Shown in pieces: positions 51,050 through 63,061 of a DNA stretch of 64,000 nt. The notes beneath the pieces were generated by a model. The model worked only from the letters and a program-made list of their open reading frames with translations, was not told the DNA's origin and did no database searches. Position 1 is the first letter of the stretch. The number at the start of each line of letters is the position of its first letter. Source of the DNA: Petrolisthes cinctipes (taxonomy: Eukaryota > Arthropoda > Malacostraca > Decapoda > Porcellanidae). The position numbers were made by a program, and so were the translations under genes. The stretch covers positions 876,501-940,500 of the forward strand of contig JAWQEG010001234.1 in NCBI GenBank assembly GCA_033782935.1, in the 5' to 3' direction.

Positions 51050-51060
51050 TTTTTTTTTTT
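51050..51060. other. Run of 11 T inside a monomer
   Basis: In the equivalent monomers near 48,460, 52,720 and 55,070 this place reads GGGTTTTTTGAGCC. Here the G bases are replaced and the run is extended, and a nearby AAAAAA run is also longer than in its relatives (CAAAAAAATCG). It could be genuine slippage or a homopolymer error in the assembly. Confidence 0.6.
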
Positions 51061-52044
51061 AGCCTGAATTTGAGATATAAATAGGTACTGAAGATGCATG
51101 CACATATCGACTTTTGGGCACCTAAAATATCGATTTTGAGCATGTTTTGAGTCTGTATCTTGAAAACATTCTAGCACTGAGTAGGCATGTACAGATCGCT
51201 TCTGGGACCCAAAAATATCGAATTTTCGGGTGTCTTGAGGTTGAATTTGATATATAAACGAGTGCAGAAGATGCATACACATATTGACTTTGGGCACCTA
51301 AAATATTGATATTTAGCATGTTTTGGGCCTGCATCTGAGTATGAATGTACAGATTGCTTCTGGGATCCCAAAATATCAAATGTTCGGGTGTTTGGAGCCT
51401 GAATTTGAGATATAAACGGGTACAGAAGTTGCATGCACTTATCGACTTTTGGGCACCTTAAAGATCGATTTTCAGTATGTTTTGGGCCTGTATTTTGAAA
51501 ATACTCTAACACGGAGTAGGCATGTACAGATCGCTTCTGGGACCCCAAAATATCGAATTTTCGGGTGTTTTGAGCCTGAATTTGAGATATAAATGGGTAC
51601 AGAAGATGCATGCATTTATCGACTTTTGGGCACCTAAAATATCGATTTTCAGTATGTTTTGGGCCTGTATTTTGAAAATACTCTAACACGGAGTAGGCAT
51701 GTACAGTTCGCTTCTGGGACCCCAAAATATCGAATTTTCGGGAGTTTTGGGCCTGAATTTGAGATATCGACTTTGGGCACCTATAATATCGATTTTTAGC
51801 ATGTTTTGGGCCTATATTTTGAAAATATTCTAGCACTAAGTAGGCAAGTACAGATCGCTTCTGAGACCCAAAAATATCGAATTTTCGGGTGTTTTGAGGT
51901 TGAATTTGGGATATAAACGTGTGCAGAAGATGCATACACATATTGACCAACCTAAAATATCAATTTTCAGCATGTTTTGGGCCTGTATTTTGAAAATACT
52001 CTAACACGGAGTAGGCAAGTACAGATCGCTTCTGGGACCCCAAA

Positions 52045-55000
52045 ATATCGAATTTTCGGTTGTTTTGAGCCTGAATTTGAGATATAAACGGGTACAGAAG
52101 ATGCATCCACATATCGACATTTGGGCACCTAAGAGATCGATTTTCAGCATATTTGTGCCTGTATCTGAGTAAGCATGTACAGATCGTTTCTGGGACCCCA
52201 AAATATCGATTTTTCGGGTGTTTGGAGCCTGAATTTGAGATATAAACGGGTACAGAAGATGCATGCACATATCGACTTTTGGGCACCTAAAATATCGATT
52301 TTCTGTATGTTTTTGGGCCTGTATATTGAAAATACTCTAACACGGAGAATTCATGTACAGATCGCATCTGGGACCCCAAAATATCGATTTTTCGGGTGTT
52401 TTGGGCCTGAATTTGAGATATCGACTTTGGGCACATAAAATATCGATTTTTAGCATGTTTTGGGCCTATATTTTGAAAATATTCTAGCACTGATTAGGCA
52501 TGTACAGATCGCTTCTGGGACCACAAAATATCGAATTTTCGAGTGTTTTGATCCTGAATTTGAGATATAAACGGGTACAGAAAATGCATGCACATATTGA
52601 CTTTGGGCACCTAAAATATCGATTTTCAGCATGTTTAGGGCCTGTATTTTGAAAATACTCTAACACGGAGTAGGCATGCACATGTCACTTCTGGGACCCA
52701 AAAATATCGAATTTTCGGGTTTTTTGAGCCTGAATTTGAGATATAAATAGGTACTGAAGATGCATGCACATATCGACTTTTGGGCACCTAAAATATCGAT
52801 TTTGAGCATGTTTTGAGCATTTATCTTGAAAACATTCTAACTAGGAGTAGGCATGTACAGATTGCTTCTAGGACCGAAAAATACCGAATTTTCGGGTGTT
52901 TTTTGAGCCTGAATTTGAGATATAAACGGGTACAGAAGATGCATGCACATATTGACTTTGGACACTTTAAATATCGATTTTGAGCATGTTTTGAGCCTAT
53001 ATTTTGAAAACATTCTAGCACTGAGTAGGCATGTACAGATCGCTTCTGGGACCCAAAAATATCGAATTTTCGGGGGTTTTGAGGTTGAATTTGATATATA
53101 AACGAGTGCAGAAGATGCATACACATATTGACTTTGGGCACCTAAAATATTGATTTTCAGCATGTTTTGGGCCTGCATCTGAGTAGGAATGTACAGATTG
53201 CTTCTGGGACCCCAAAATATCAAATGTTCGGGTGTTTGGAGCCTGAATTTGAGATATAAACAGGTACAGAAGTTGCATGCACTTATCGACTTTTGGGCAC
53301 CTTAAAGATCGATTTTCAGTATGTTTTGGGCCTGTATTTTGAAAATACTCTAACACGAAGTAGGCATGTTCAGTTCGCTTCTGGGACCCCAAAATATCGA
53401 ATTTTCGGGTGTTTTGGGACTGAATTTGAGATATCGACTTTGGGCACCTAAAATATCTATTTCTAGCATGTTTTGTGCCTATATTTTGAAAATATTCTAG
53501 CACTAAGAAGGCATGTACAGATCACTTCTAGGGCCCAAAAATATCGATTTTTCGGGTGTTTTGAGCCTGAATTTGAGATATAAACGGGTAAAGAAGATGC
53601 ATGCACATATCGACTTTGGACACTTAAAATATTGATTTTTAGCATGTTTTGAGCCTATATTTTGAAAACATTCTAGCACTGAGTAGGCATGTATAGATCG
53701 CTTCTGGGACCCAAAAATATCGAATTTTCGGGTGTTTTGAGGTTGAATTTGGGATATAAACGGGTGCAGAAGATGCATACACATATTGACTTTGGTCACC
53801 TAAAATATCGATTTTCAGCATGTTTTGAGCCTGTATATTGAAAATACTCTAACACGGAGTAGGCAAGTACAGATCGCTTCAGGGACCCCAAAATATCGAA
53901 TTTTCAGGTGTTTGGAGCCTGAATTTGAGATATAAACGGGTACAAAAGATGCATCCACATATCGAATTTTGGGCACCTAAAATATCGATTTTCAGTATGT
54001 TTTGGGCCTGTATATTGAAAATACTCTAACACGGAGTAGGCATGTACAGATCGCTTCTGGGACCCCAAAATATCGAATTTTCGGGTGTTTTGGGCCTGAA
54101 CTTGAGATATAAACTTTGGTCACCTGAAATATCGATTTTTAGCATGTTTTGGGCCTGTATTTTGAAAATATTCTAGCACTGAGTAGGCATGTAAAGATCG
54201 CTTCTGGGACCCCAAAATATCGAATTTTCGGGTGTTTTGAGCCTGAATTTGAGATATAAATGGGTACAGAAGATGCATGCATTTATCGACTTTTGGGCAC
54301 CTAAAATATCGATTTTCAGTATGTTTTGGGCCTGTATTTTGAAAATACTCTATCACGGAGTAGGCATGTACAGTTCGCTTCTGGGACCCCAAAATATCGA
54401 ATTTTCGGTTGTTTTGAGCCTGAATTTGAGATATAAACGGGTACAGAAGATGCATCCACATATCGACTTTTGGGCACCTAAGAGATCGATTTTCAGCATA
54501 TTTGTGTCTGTATCTGAGTATGCATGTACAGATCGTTTCTGGGACCCCAAAATATCGATTTTTCGGGTGTTTGGAGGATGAATTTGAGATATAAACGGGT
54601 ACAGAAGATGAATGCACATATCGACTTTTGGGCACCTAAAATATCGATTTTCTGTATGTTTTTGGGCCTGTATATTGAAAATACTCTAACACGGAGTAGG
54701 CATGTACAGATTGCATCTGGGACCCCAAAATATCGATTTTTCGGGTGTTTTGGGCCTGAATTTGAGATATCGACTTTGGGCACATAAAATATCGATTTTT
54801 AGCATGTTTTGGGCCTATATTTTGAAAATATTCTAGCACTGATTGGGCATGTACAGATCGCTTCTGGGACCACAAAATATCGAATTTTCGAGTGTTTTGA
54901 TCCTGAATTTGAGATATAAACGGGTACAGAAAATGCTTGCACATATTGACTTTGGGCACATAAAATATCGATTTTCAGCATGTTTAGGGCCTGTATTTTG

Positions 55001-58000
55001 AAAATACTCTAACACGGAGTAGGCATGCACAGGTCGCTTCTGGGACCCAAAAATATCGAATTTTCGGGTTTTTTGAGCCTGAATTTGAGATATAAATAGG
55101 TACTGAAGATGCATGCACATATCGACTTTTGGGCACCTAAAATATCGATTTTGAGCATGTTTTGAGTCTTTATCTTGAAAACATTCTAACTAGGAGTAGG
55201 CATGTACAGATCGCTTCTAGGACCCAAAAATACCGAATTTTCGGGTGTTTTGAGCCTGAATTTGAGATATAAACGGGTACAGAAGATGCATGCACATATT
55301 GACTTTGGACACTTTAAATATCGATTTTGAGCATGTTTTGAGCCTATATTTTGAAAACATTCTAGCACTGAGTAGGCATGTACAGATCGCTTCTGGGACC
55401 CAAAAATATCGAATTTTCGGGTGTTTTGAGGTTGAATTTGATATATAAACGAGTGCAGAAGATGCATACACATATTGACTTTGGGCACCTAAAATATTGA
55501 TTTTCAGCATGTTTTGGGCCTGCATCTGAGTAGGAATGTACAGATTGCTTCTGGGACCCCAAAATATCAAATGTTCGGGTGTTTGGAGCCTGAATTTGAG
55601 ATATAAACAGGTACAGAAGTTGCATGCACTTATCGACTTTTGGGCACCTTAAAGATCGATTTTCAGTATGTTTTGGGCCTGTATTTTGAAAATACTCTAA
55701 CACGAAGTAGGCATGTTCAGTTCGCTTCTGGGACCCCAAAATATCGAATTTTCGGGTGTTTTGGGACTGAATTTGACATATCGACTTTGGGCACCTAAAA
55801 TATCGATTTCTAGCATGTTTTGTGCCTATATTTTGAAAATATTCTAGCACTAAGAAGGCATGTACAGATCACTTCTAGGGCCCAAAAATATCGATTTTTC
55901 GGGTGTTTTGAGCCTGAATTTGAGATATAAACGGGTACAGAAGATGCATGCACATATCGACTTTGGACACTTAAAATATTGATTTTTAGCATGTTTTGAG
56001 CCTATATTTTGAAAACATTCTAGCACTGAGTAGGCATGTACAGATCGCTTCTGGGACCCAAAAATATCGAAGTTTCGGGTGTTTTGAGGTTGAATTTGGG
56101 ATATAAACGGGTGCAGAAGATGCATACACATATTGACTTTGGTCACCTAAAATATCGATTTTCAGCATGTTTTGAGCCTGTATATTGAAAATACTCTAAC
56201 ACGGAGTAGGCAAGTACAGATCGCTTCAGGGACCCCAAAATATCGAATTTTCAGGTGTTTGGAGCCTGAATTTGAGATATAAACGGGTACAAAAGATGCA
56301 TCCACATATCGAATTTTGGGCACCTAAAATATCGATTTTCAGTATGTTTTGGGCCTGTATATTGAAAATACTCTAACACGGAGTAGGCATGTACAGATCG
56401 CTTCTGGGACCCCAAAATATCGAATTTTCGGGTGTTTTGGGCCTGAACTTGAGATATAAACTTTGGTCACCTGAAATATCGATTTTTAGCATGTTTTGGG
56501 CCTGTATTTTGAAAATATTCTAGCACTGAGTAGGCATGTAAAGATCGCTTCTGGGACCCCAAAATATCGAATTTTCGGGTGTTTTGAGCCTGAATTTGAG
56601 ATATAAATGGGTACAGAAGATGCATGCATTTATCGACTTTTGGGCACCTAAAATATCGATTTTCAGTATGTTTTGGGCCTGTATTTTGAAAATACTCTAA
56701 CACGGAGTAGGCATGTACAGTTTGCTTCTGGGACCCCAAAATATCGAATTTTCGGTTGTTTTGAGCCTGAATTTGAGATATAAAAGGGTACAGAAGATGC
56801 ATCCACATATCGACTTTTGGGCACCTAAGAGATCGATTTTCAGCATATTTGTGTCTGTATCTGAGTAAGCATGTACAGATCGTTTCTGGGACCCCAAAAT
56901 ATCGATTTTTCGGGTGTTTGGAGGATGAATTTGAGATATAAACGGGTACAGAAGATGAATGCACATATCGACTTTTGGGCACCTAAAATATCGATTTTCT
57001 GTATGTTTTTGGGCCTGTATATTGAAAATACTCTAACACGGAGTAGGCATGTACAGATTGCATCTGGGACCCCAAAATATCGAATTTTCGGGTGTTTTGG
57101 GCCTGAACTTGAGATATAAACTTTGGTCACCTGAAATATCGATTTTTAGCATGTTTTGGGCCTGTATTTTGAAAATATTCTAGCACTGAGTAGGCATGTA
57201 AAGATCGCTTCTGGGACCCCAAAATATCGAATTTTCGGGTGTTTTGAGCCTGAATTTGAGATATAAATGGGTACAGAAGATGCATGCATTTATCGACTTT
57301 TGGGCACCTAAAATATCGATTTTCAGTATGTTTTGGGCCTGTATTTTGAAAATACTCTATCACGGAGTAGGCATGTACAGTTCGCTTCTGGGACCCCAAA
57401 ATATCGAATTTTCGGTTGTTTTGAGCCTGAATTTGAGATATAAACGGGTACAGAAGATGCATCCACATATCGACTTTTGGGCACCTAAGAGATCGATTTT
57501 CAGCATATTTGTGTCTGTATCTGAGTAAGCATGTACAGATCGTTTCTGGGACCCCAAAATATCGATTTTTCGGGTGTTTGGAGGATGAATTTGAGATATA
57601 AACGGGTACAGAAGATGAATGCACATATCGACTTTTGGGCACCTAAAATATCGATTTTCTGTATGTTTTTGGGCCAGTATATTGAAAATACTCTAACACG
57701 GAGTAGGCATGTACAGATTGCATCTGGGACCCCAAAATATCGATTTTTCGGGTGTTTTGGGCCTGAATTTGAGATATCGACTTTGGGCACATAAAATATC
57801 GATTTTTAGCATGTTTTGGGCCTATATTTTGAAAATATTCTAGCACTGATTGGGCATGTACAGATCGCTTCTGGGACCACAAAATATCGAATTTTCGAGT
57901 ATTTTGATCCTGAATTTGAGATATAAACGGGTACAGAAAATGCTTGCACATATTGACTTTGGGCACATAAAATATCGATTTTCAGCATGTTTAGGGCCTG

Positions 58001-60280
58001 TATTTTGAAAATACTCTAACACGGAGTAGGCATGCACAGGTCGCTTCTGGGACCCAAAAATATCGAATTTTTGGGTTTTTTGAGCCTGAATTTGAGATAT
58101 AAATAGGTACTGAAGATGCATGCACATATCGACTTTTGGGCACCTAAAATATCGATTTTGAGCATGTTTTGAGTTTTTATCTTGAAAACATTCTAACTAG
58201 GAGTAGGCATGTACAGATCGCTTCTAGGACCCAAAAATACCGAATTTTCGGGTGTTTTGAGCCTGAATTTGAGATATAAACGGGTACAGAAGATGCATGC
58301 ACATATTGACTTTGGACACTTTAAATATCGATTTTGAGCATGTTTTGAGCCTATATTTTGAAAACATTCTAGCACTGAGTAGGCATGTACAGATCGCTTC
58401 TGGGACCCAAAAATATCGAATTTTCGGGTGTTTTGAGGTTGAATTTGATATATAAACGAGTGCAGAAGATGCATACACATATTGACTTTGGGCACCTAAA
58501 ATATTGATTTTCAGCATGTTTTGGGCCTGCATCTGAGTAGGAATGTACAGATTGCTCCTGGGACCCCAAAATATCAAATGTTCGGGTGTTTGGAGCCTGA
58601 ATTTGAGATATAAACGGGTACAGAAGTTGCATGCACTTATCGACTTTTGGGCACCTTAAAGATTGAATTTCAGTATGTTTTGGGCCTGTATTTCGAAAAT
58701 ATTCTAACACGAAGTAGGCATGTTCAGTTCGCTTCTGGGACCCCAAAATATCGAATTTTCGGGTGTTTTGGGACTGAATTTGAGATATCGACTTTGGGCA
58801 CCTAAAATATCGATTTCTAGCATGTTTTGTGCCTATATTTTGAAAATATTCTAGCACTAAGTAGGCATGTACAGATCACTTCTAGGGCCCAAAAATATCG
58901 AATTTTGGGGTGTTTTGAGGTTGAATTTGGGATATAAACGGGTGCAGAAGATGCATACACATATTGACTTTGGTCACCTAAAATATCGATTTTCAGCATG
59001 TTTTGAGCCTGTATATTGAAAATACTCTAACACGGAGTAGGCAAGTACAGATCGCATCAGGGACCCAAAAATATCGAATTTTCAGGTGTTTGGAGACTGA
59101 ATTTGAGATATAAACGGGTACAAAAGATGCATCCACATATCGAATTTTGGGCACCTAAAAGATCGATTTTCAGTATGTTTTGGGCCTCTATATTGAAAAT
59201 ACTCTAACACGGAGTAGGCATGTACAGATCGCTTCTGGGACCCCAAAATATCGAATTTTCGGGTGTTTTGGACATGAACTTGAGATATAAACTTTGGTCA
59301 CCTAAAATATCGATTTTTAGCATGTTTTGGGCCTGTATTTTGAAAATATTCTAGCACTGAGTAGGCATGTAAAGATCGCTTCTGGGACCCCAAAATATCG
59401 AATTTTCGGGTGTTTTGAGCCTGAATTTGAGATATAAATGGGTACAGAAGATGCATGCATTTATCGACTTTTGGGCACCTAAAATATCGATTTTCAGTAT
59501 GTTTTGGGCCTGTATTTTGAAAATACTCTAACACGGAGTAGGCATGTACAGTTCGCTTCTGGGACCCCAAAATATCGAATTTTCGGGTGTTTTGGGACTG
59601 AATTTGAGATATCGACTTTGGGCACCTATAATATCGATTTTTAGCATGTTTTGGGCCTATATTTTGAAAATATTCTAGCACTAAGTAGGCAAGTACAGAT
59701 CGCTTCTGAGACCCAAAAATATCGAATTTTCGGGTGTTTTGAGGTTGAATTTGGGATATAAACGTGTGCAGAAGATGCATACACATATTGACCTTGGTCA
59801 CCTAAAATATCAATTTTCAGCATGTTTTGGGCCTGTATTTTGAAAATACTCTAACACGGAGTAGGCAAGTACAGATCGCTTCTGGGACCCCAAAATATCG
59901 AATTTTCGGTTGTTTTGAGCCTGAATTTGAGATATAAACGGGTACAGAAGATGCATCCACATATCGACTTTTGGGCACCTAAGAGATCGATTTTCAGCAT
60001 ATTTATGCCTGTATCTGAGTAAGCATGTACAGATCGTTTCTGGGACCCCAAAATATCGATTTTCGGGTGTTTGGAGCCTGAATTTGAGATATAAACGGGT
60101 ACAGAAGATGCATGCACATATCGACTTTTGGGCACCTAAAATATCGATTTTCTGTATGTTTTTGGGCCTGTATATTGAAAATACTCTAACACGGAGTAGG
60201 CATGTACAGTTCGCATCTGGGACCCCAAAATATCGATTTTTCGGGTGTTTTGGGCCTGAATTTGAGATATCGACTTTGGG
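52045..60280 (-). repeat. HOR-C: ~2.35-kb units with expansions
   Basis: A landmark, TTTTCGGTTGTTTTGAGCC, recurs at 52,057, 54,406, 56,753, 57,413 and about 59,905. This gives unit lengths of 2,349, 2,347, 660 and roughly 2,490 bp. The first two units are nearly identical over their whole length. The 660-bp unit is an internal duplication. The unit from 57,401 matches the earlier ones at an offset of 3,007 bp (2,347+660) up to about 58,890, where one 176-bp monomer is lost. About 51,540-52,430 also matches 59,385-60,280, so the array keeps the same order at both ends. Confidence 0.88.
56404..57723 (-). repeat. 660-bp tandem duplication within HOR-C
   Basis: A four-monomer segment occurs twice in a row, near 56,404-57,063 and 57,064-57,723. 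At the junction the left sequence is diagnostic of one parent (CAGATTGCATCTGGG, last diagnostic base 57,062) and the right sequence of another (CGAATTTTCGGG, first diagnostic base 57,084). The exchange is therefore confined to about 21 bp of identical sequence at 57,063-57,083. Confidence 0.88.
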
Positions 60281-63061
60281 CACAGAAAATATCGATTTTT
60301 AGCATGTTTTGGCCGATACTTTGAAAATATTCTAGCACTTAGTAGGCATGTACAGATCGCTTCCGGGACCAAAAATATCGAATTTCCGAGTGTTTTGAGC
60401 CTGAATTTGAGATATAAACGGGTACAGAAAATGCATGCACATATTGACTTTGGGCACCTAAAATATCGATTTTCAGCCTGTTTAGGGCTTGTATTTTGAA
60501 AATACTCTAACATGGAGTAGGCATGCACAGATCGCTTCTGGGACCCAAAAATATCGAATTTTCGGGTTTTTGAGCCTGAATTTGAGATATAAACAGGTAC
60601 TGAAGATGCATGCACATATCGACTTTTGGGCACCTAAAATATCGATTTTGAGCATGTTTTGAGTCTGTATCTTGAAAACATTCTAACTAGGAGTAGGCAT
60701 GTACAGATCGCTTCTAGGACCCAAAAATATCGAATTTTCGGGTGTTTTGAGCCTGAATTTGAGATATAAACGGGTGCAGAAGATGCATACACATATTGAC
60801 TTTGGTCACCTAAAATATCGATTTTCAGCATGTTTTGGGCCTGTATATTGAAAATACTCTAACACGGAGTAGGCAAGTACAGATCGCTTCAGTGACCCCA
60901 AAATATCGAATTTTCGGGTGTTTGGAGCCTGAATTTGAGATATAAACGGGTACAAAAGATGCATCCACATATCGAATTTTGGGCACCTAAAAGATCGATT
61001 TTCAGCATATTTGGGCCTGTATCTGAGTAGGCATGTACAGATCGTTTCTGGGACCCCAAAATATCGATTTTTCGGGTGTTTGGAGCCTGAATTTGAGATA
61101 TAAACGGGTACAGAAGATGCATGCACATATCGACTTTTGGGCACCTAATATATCGATTTTCTGTATGTTTTTGGGCCTGTATTTTGAAAATACTCTAACA
61201 CGGAGTAGGCATGTACAGATCGCATCTGGGACCCCAAAATATCGAATTTTCGGGTGTTTTTGCCCTGAATTTGAGATATCGACTTTGGGCACATAAAATA
61301 TCGATTATTAGCATGTTTTGGGCCTATATTTTGAAAATATTCTAGCACTTAGTAGGCATGTACAGATCGCTTTTAGGACCCAAAAATATCGAATTTTTGG
61401 GTGTTTTGAGGTTGAATTTGAGATATAAACGAGTGGAGAATATGCATACACATATTGACTTTGGGCACCTAAAATATTGATTTTCAGCATGTTTTGGGCC
61501 TGCATCTGAGTAGGAATGTACAGATTGCTTCTGGGACCCCAAAATATCAAATGTTCGGGTGTTTGGAGCCTGAATTTGAGATATAAACGGGTACAGAAGT
61601 TGCATGCACTTATCAACTTTTGGGCACCTTAAAGATCGATTTTCAGTATGTTTTGGGCCTGTATTTTGAAAATACTCTAACACGAAGTAGGCATGTTCAG
61701 TTCGCTTCTGGGACCCCAAAATATCGAATTTTCGGGCGTTTTGGGCCTGAATTTGAGATATCGACTTTGGGCACCTAAAATATCGATTTCTAGCATATTT
61801 TGTGCCAATATTTTGAAAATATTCTAGCACTCAGTAGGCATGTACAGATCACTTCTGGGACCCCAAAATATCGAATTTTCGTGTGTTTTGAGCCTGAATT
61901 TGAGATATAAACGGGAAAAGAAGATGCATGCACATATCGACTTTGGACACTTAAAATATTGATTTTTAGCATGTTTTGAGCCTATATTTTGAAAACATTC
62001 TAGCACTGATTAGGCATGTACAGATCGCTTCTAGGACCCAAAAATACCGAATTTTCGAGTGTTTGGAGCCTGAATTTAAGATCTAAACGGGTACAGAAGA
62101 TGCATGCACTTATCGACTTTTGGGCACCTAAATATCGATTTTTAGTATGTTTTGGGCCTGAATATTGAAAATACTCTAACACGGAGTAGGCATGTACAGT
62201 TCGCTTCTGGGACCACAAAATATCGAATTTTCGAGAGTTTTGAGCCAGAATTTCAGATATTGACTTTGGGAACCTATAATATCGATTTTTAGCATGTTTT
62301 GGTCCTATATTTTGAAAATGATCTAGCACTAAGTAGGCATGTACCGATCAGTTCTGGGACCCCAAAATATCGAATTTTCGTGTGTTTAGAGCCGGAATTT
62401 GAGATATAAACGGGCACAGAAGATGCATGCACATATCGACTTTGGACAATTAATATATCGATTTTTAGCATGTTTTGAGCCTATATTTTAAAAACATTCT
62501 AGCACTGAGTAGGCATGTACAGATCGCTTCTAGGATCGAAAATTCTCGAATTTTCGGGTGTTTTGAGGTTGAATTTGGGATATAAACGGGTGCAGAAGAT
62601 GCATACACATATTGACTTTGGTCACCTAAAATATCGATTTTCAGCATGTTTTGGGCCTGTATTTTAAAAATACTCTAACACGGATTAGGCAAGTACATAT
62701 CGCTTCTGGGACCCCAAAATATCCAATTTTCGGGTGTTTGGAGCCTGAATTTGAAATATAAACGGATACAGAAGATGCATGCACATATCGACTTTTGGGC
62801 ACCTAAAAGATCGATTTTCAGTATGTTTTGAGCCTATATTTTGAAAATACTCTAACACGGAGTAGGCATGTACAGTTCGCTTCTGGGACCCAAAAATATC
62901 GAATTTGCGGGTGTTTTGGGCCTGAATTTGAGATATCGACTTTGGGCACCTAAAATATCGATTTTCAGCATGTTTTGGGCCTATATTTTTAAAATACTCT
63001 AACACGGAGTAGGCAAGTACAGATCGCTTCTGGGACCCCAAAATAACGAATTTTCGGTTGT
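60281..63061 (-). repeat. Monomeric to HOR-C-like diverged satellite
   Basis: The order of monomer types resembles HOR-C (for example 60,640-60,720 versus 58,150-58,230), but divergence is higher and small indels are frequent, such as GTTTTGGCCGATACTTTG near 60,310 and CGGGTTTTTGAGCC near 60,566. Nothing other than satellite is present. Confidence 0.75.

Larger units (their letters stand above)
50252..51512 (-). repeat. Satellite segment duplicated at +2,592 bp, copy 2
   Basis: Second copy of 47,660-48,920. It carries the same half-monomer fusion, with TTCACA in place of TGCACA. It also has a private run of 11 T at 51,050-51,060, where other copies read CGGGTTTTTTGAGCC. Confidence 0.85.

Noticed and set aside
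51171..51950. Reverse-strand open frame of 259 codons as a gene
   Set aside because: The predicted protein is only the satellite read in the shared S/Lb frame. It has no domain, its ends are set by frame-breaking monomers, and equivalent frames occur throughout both arms.
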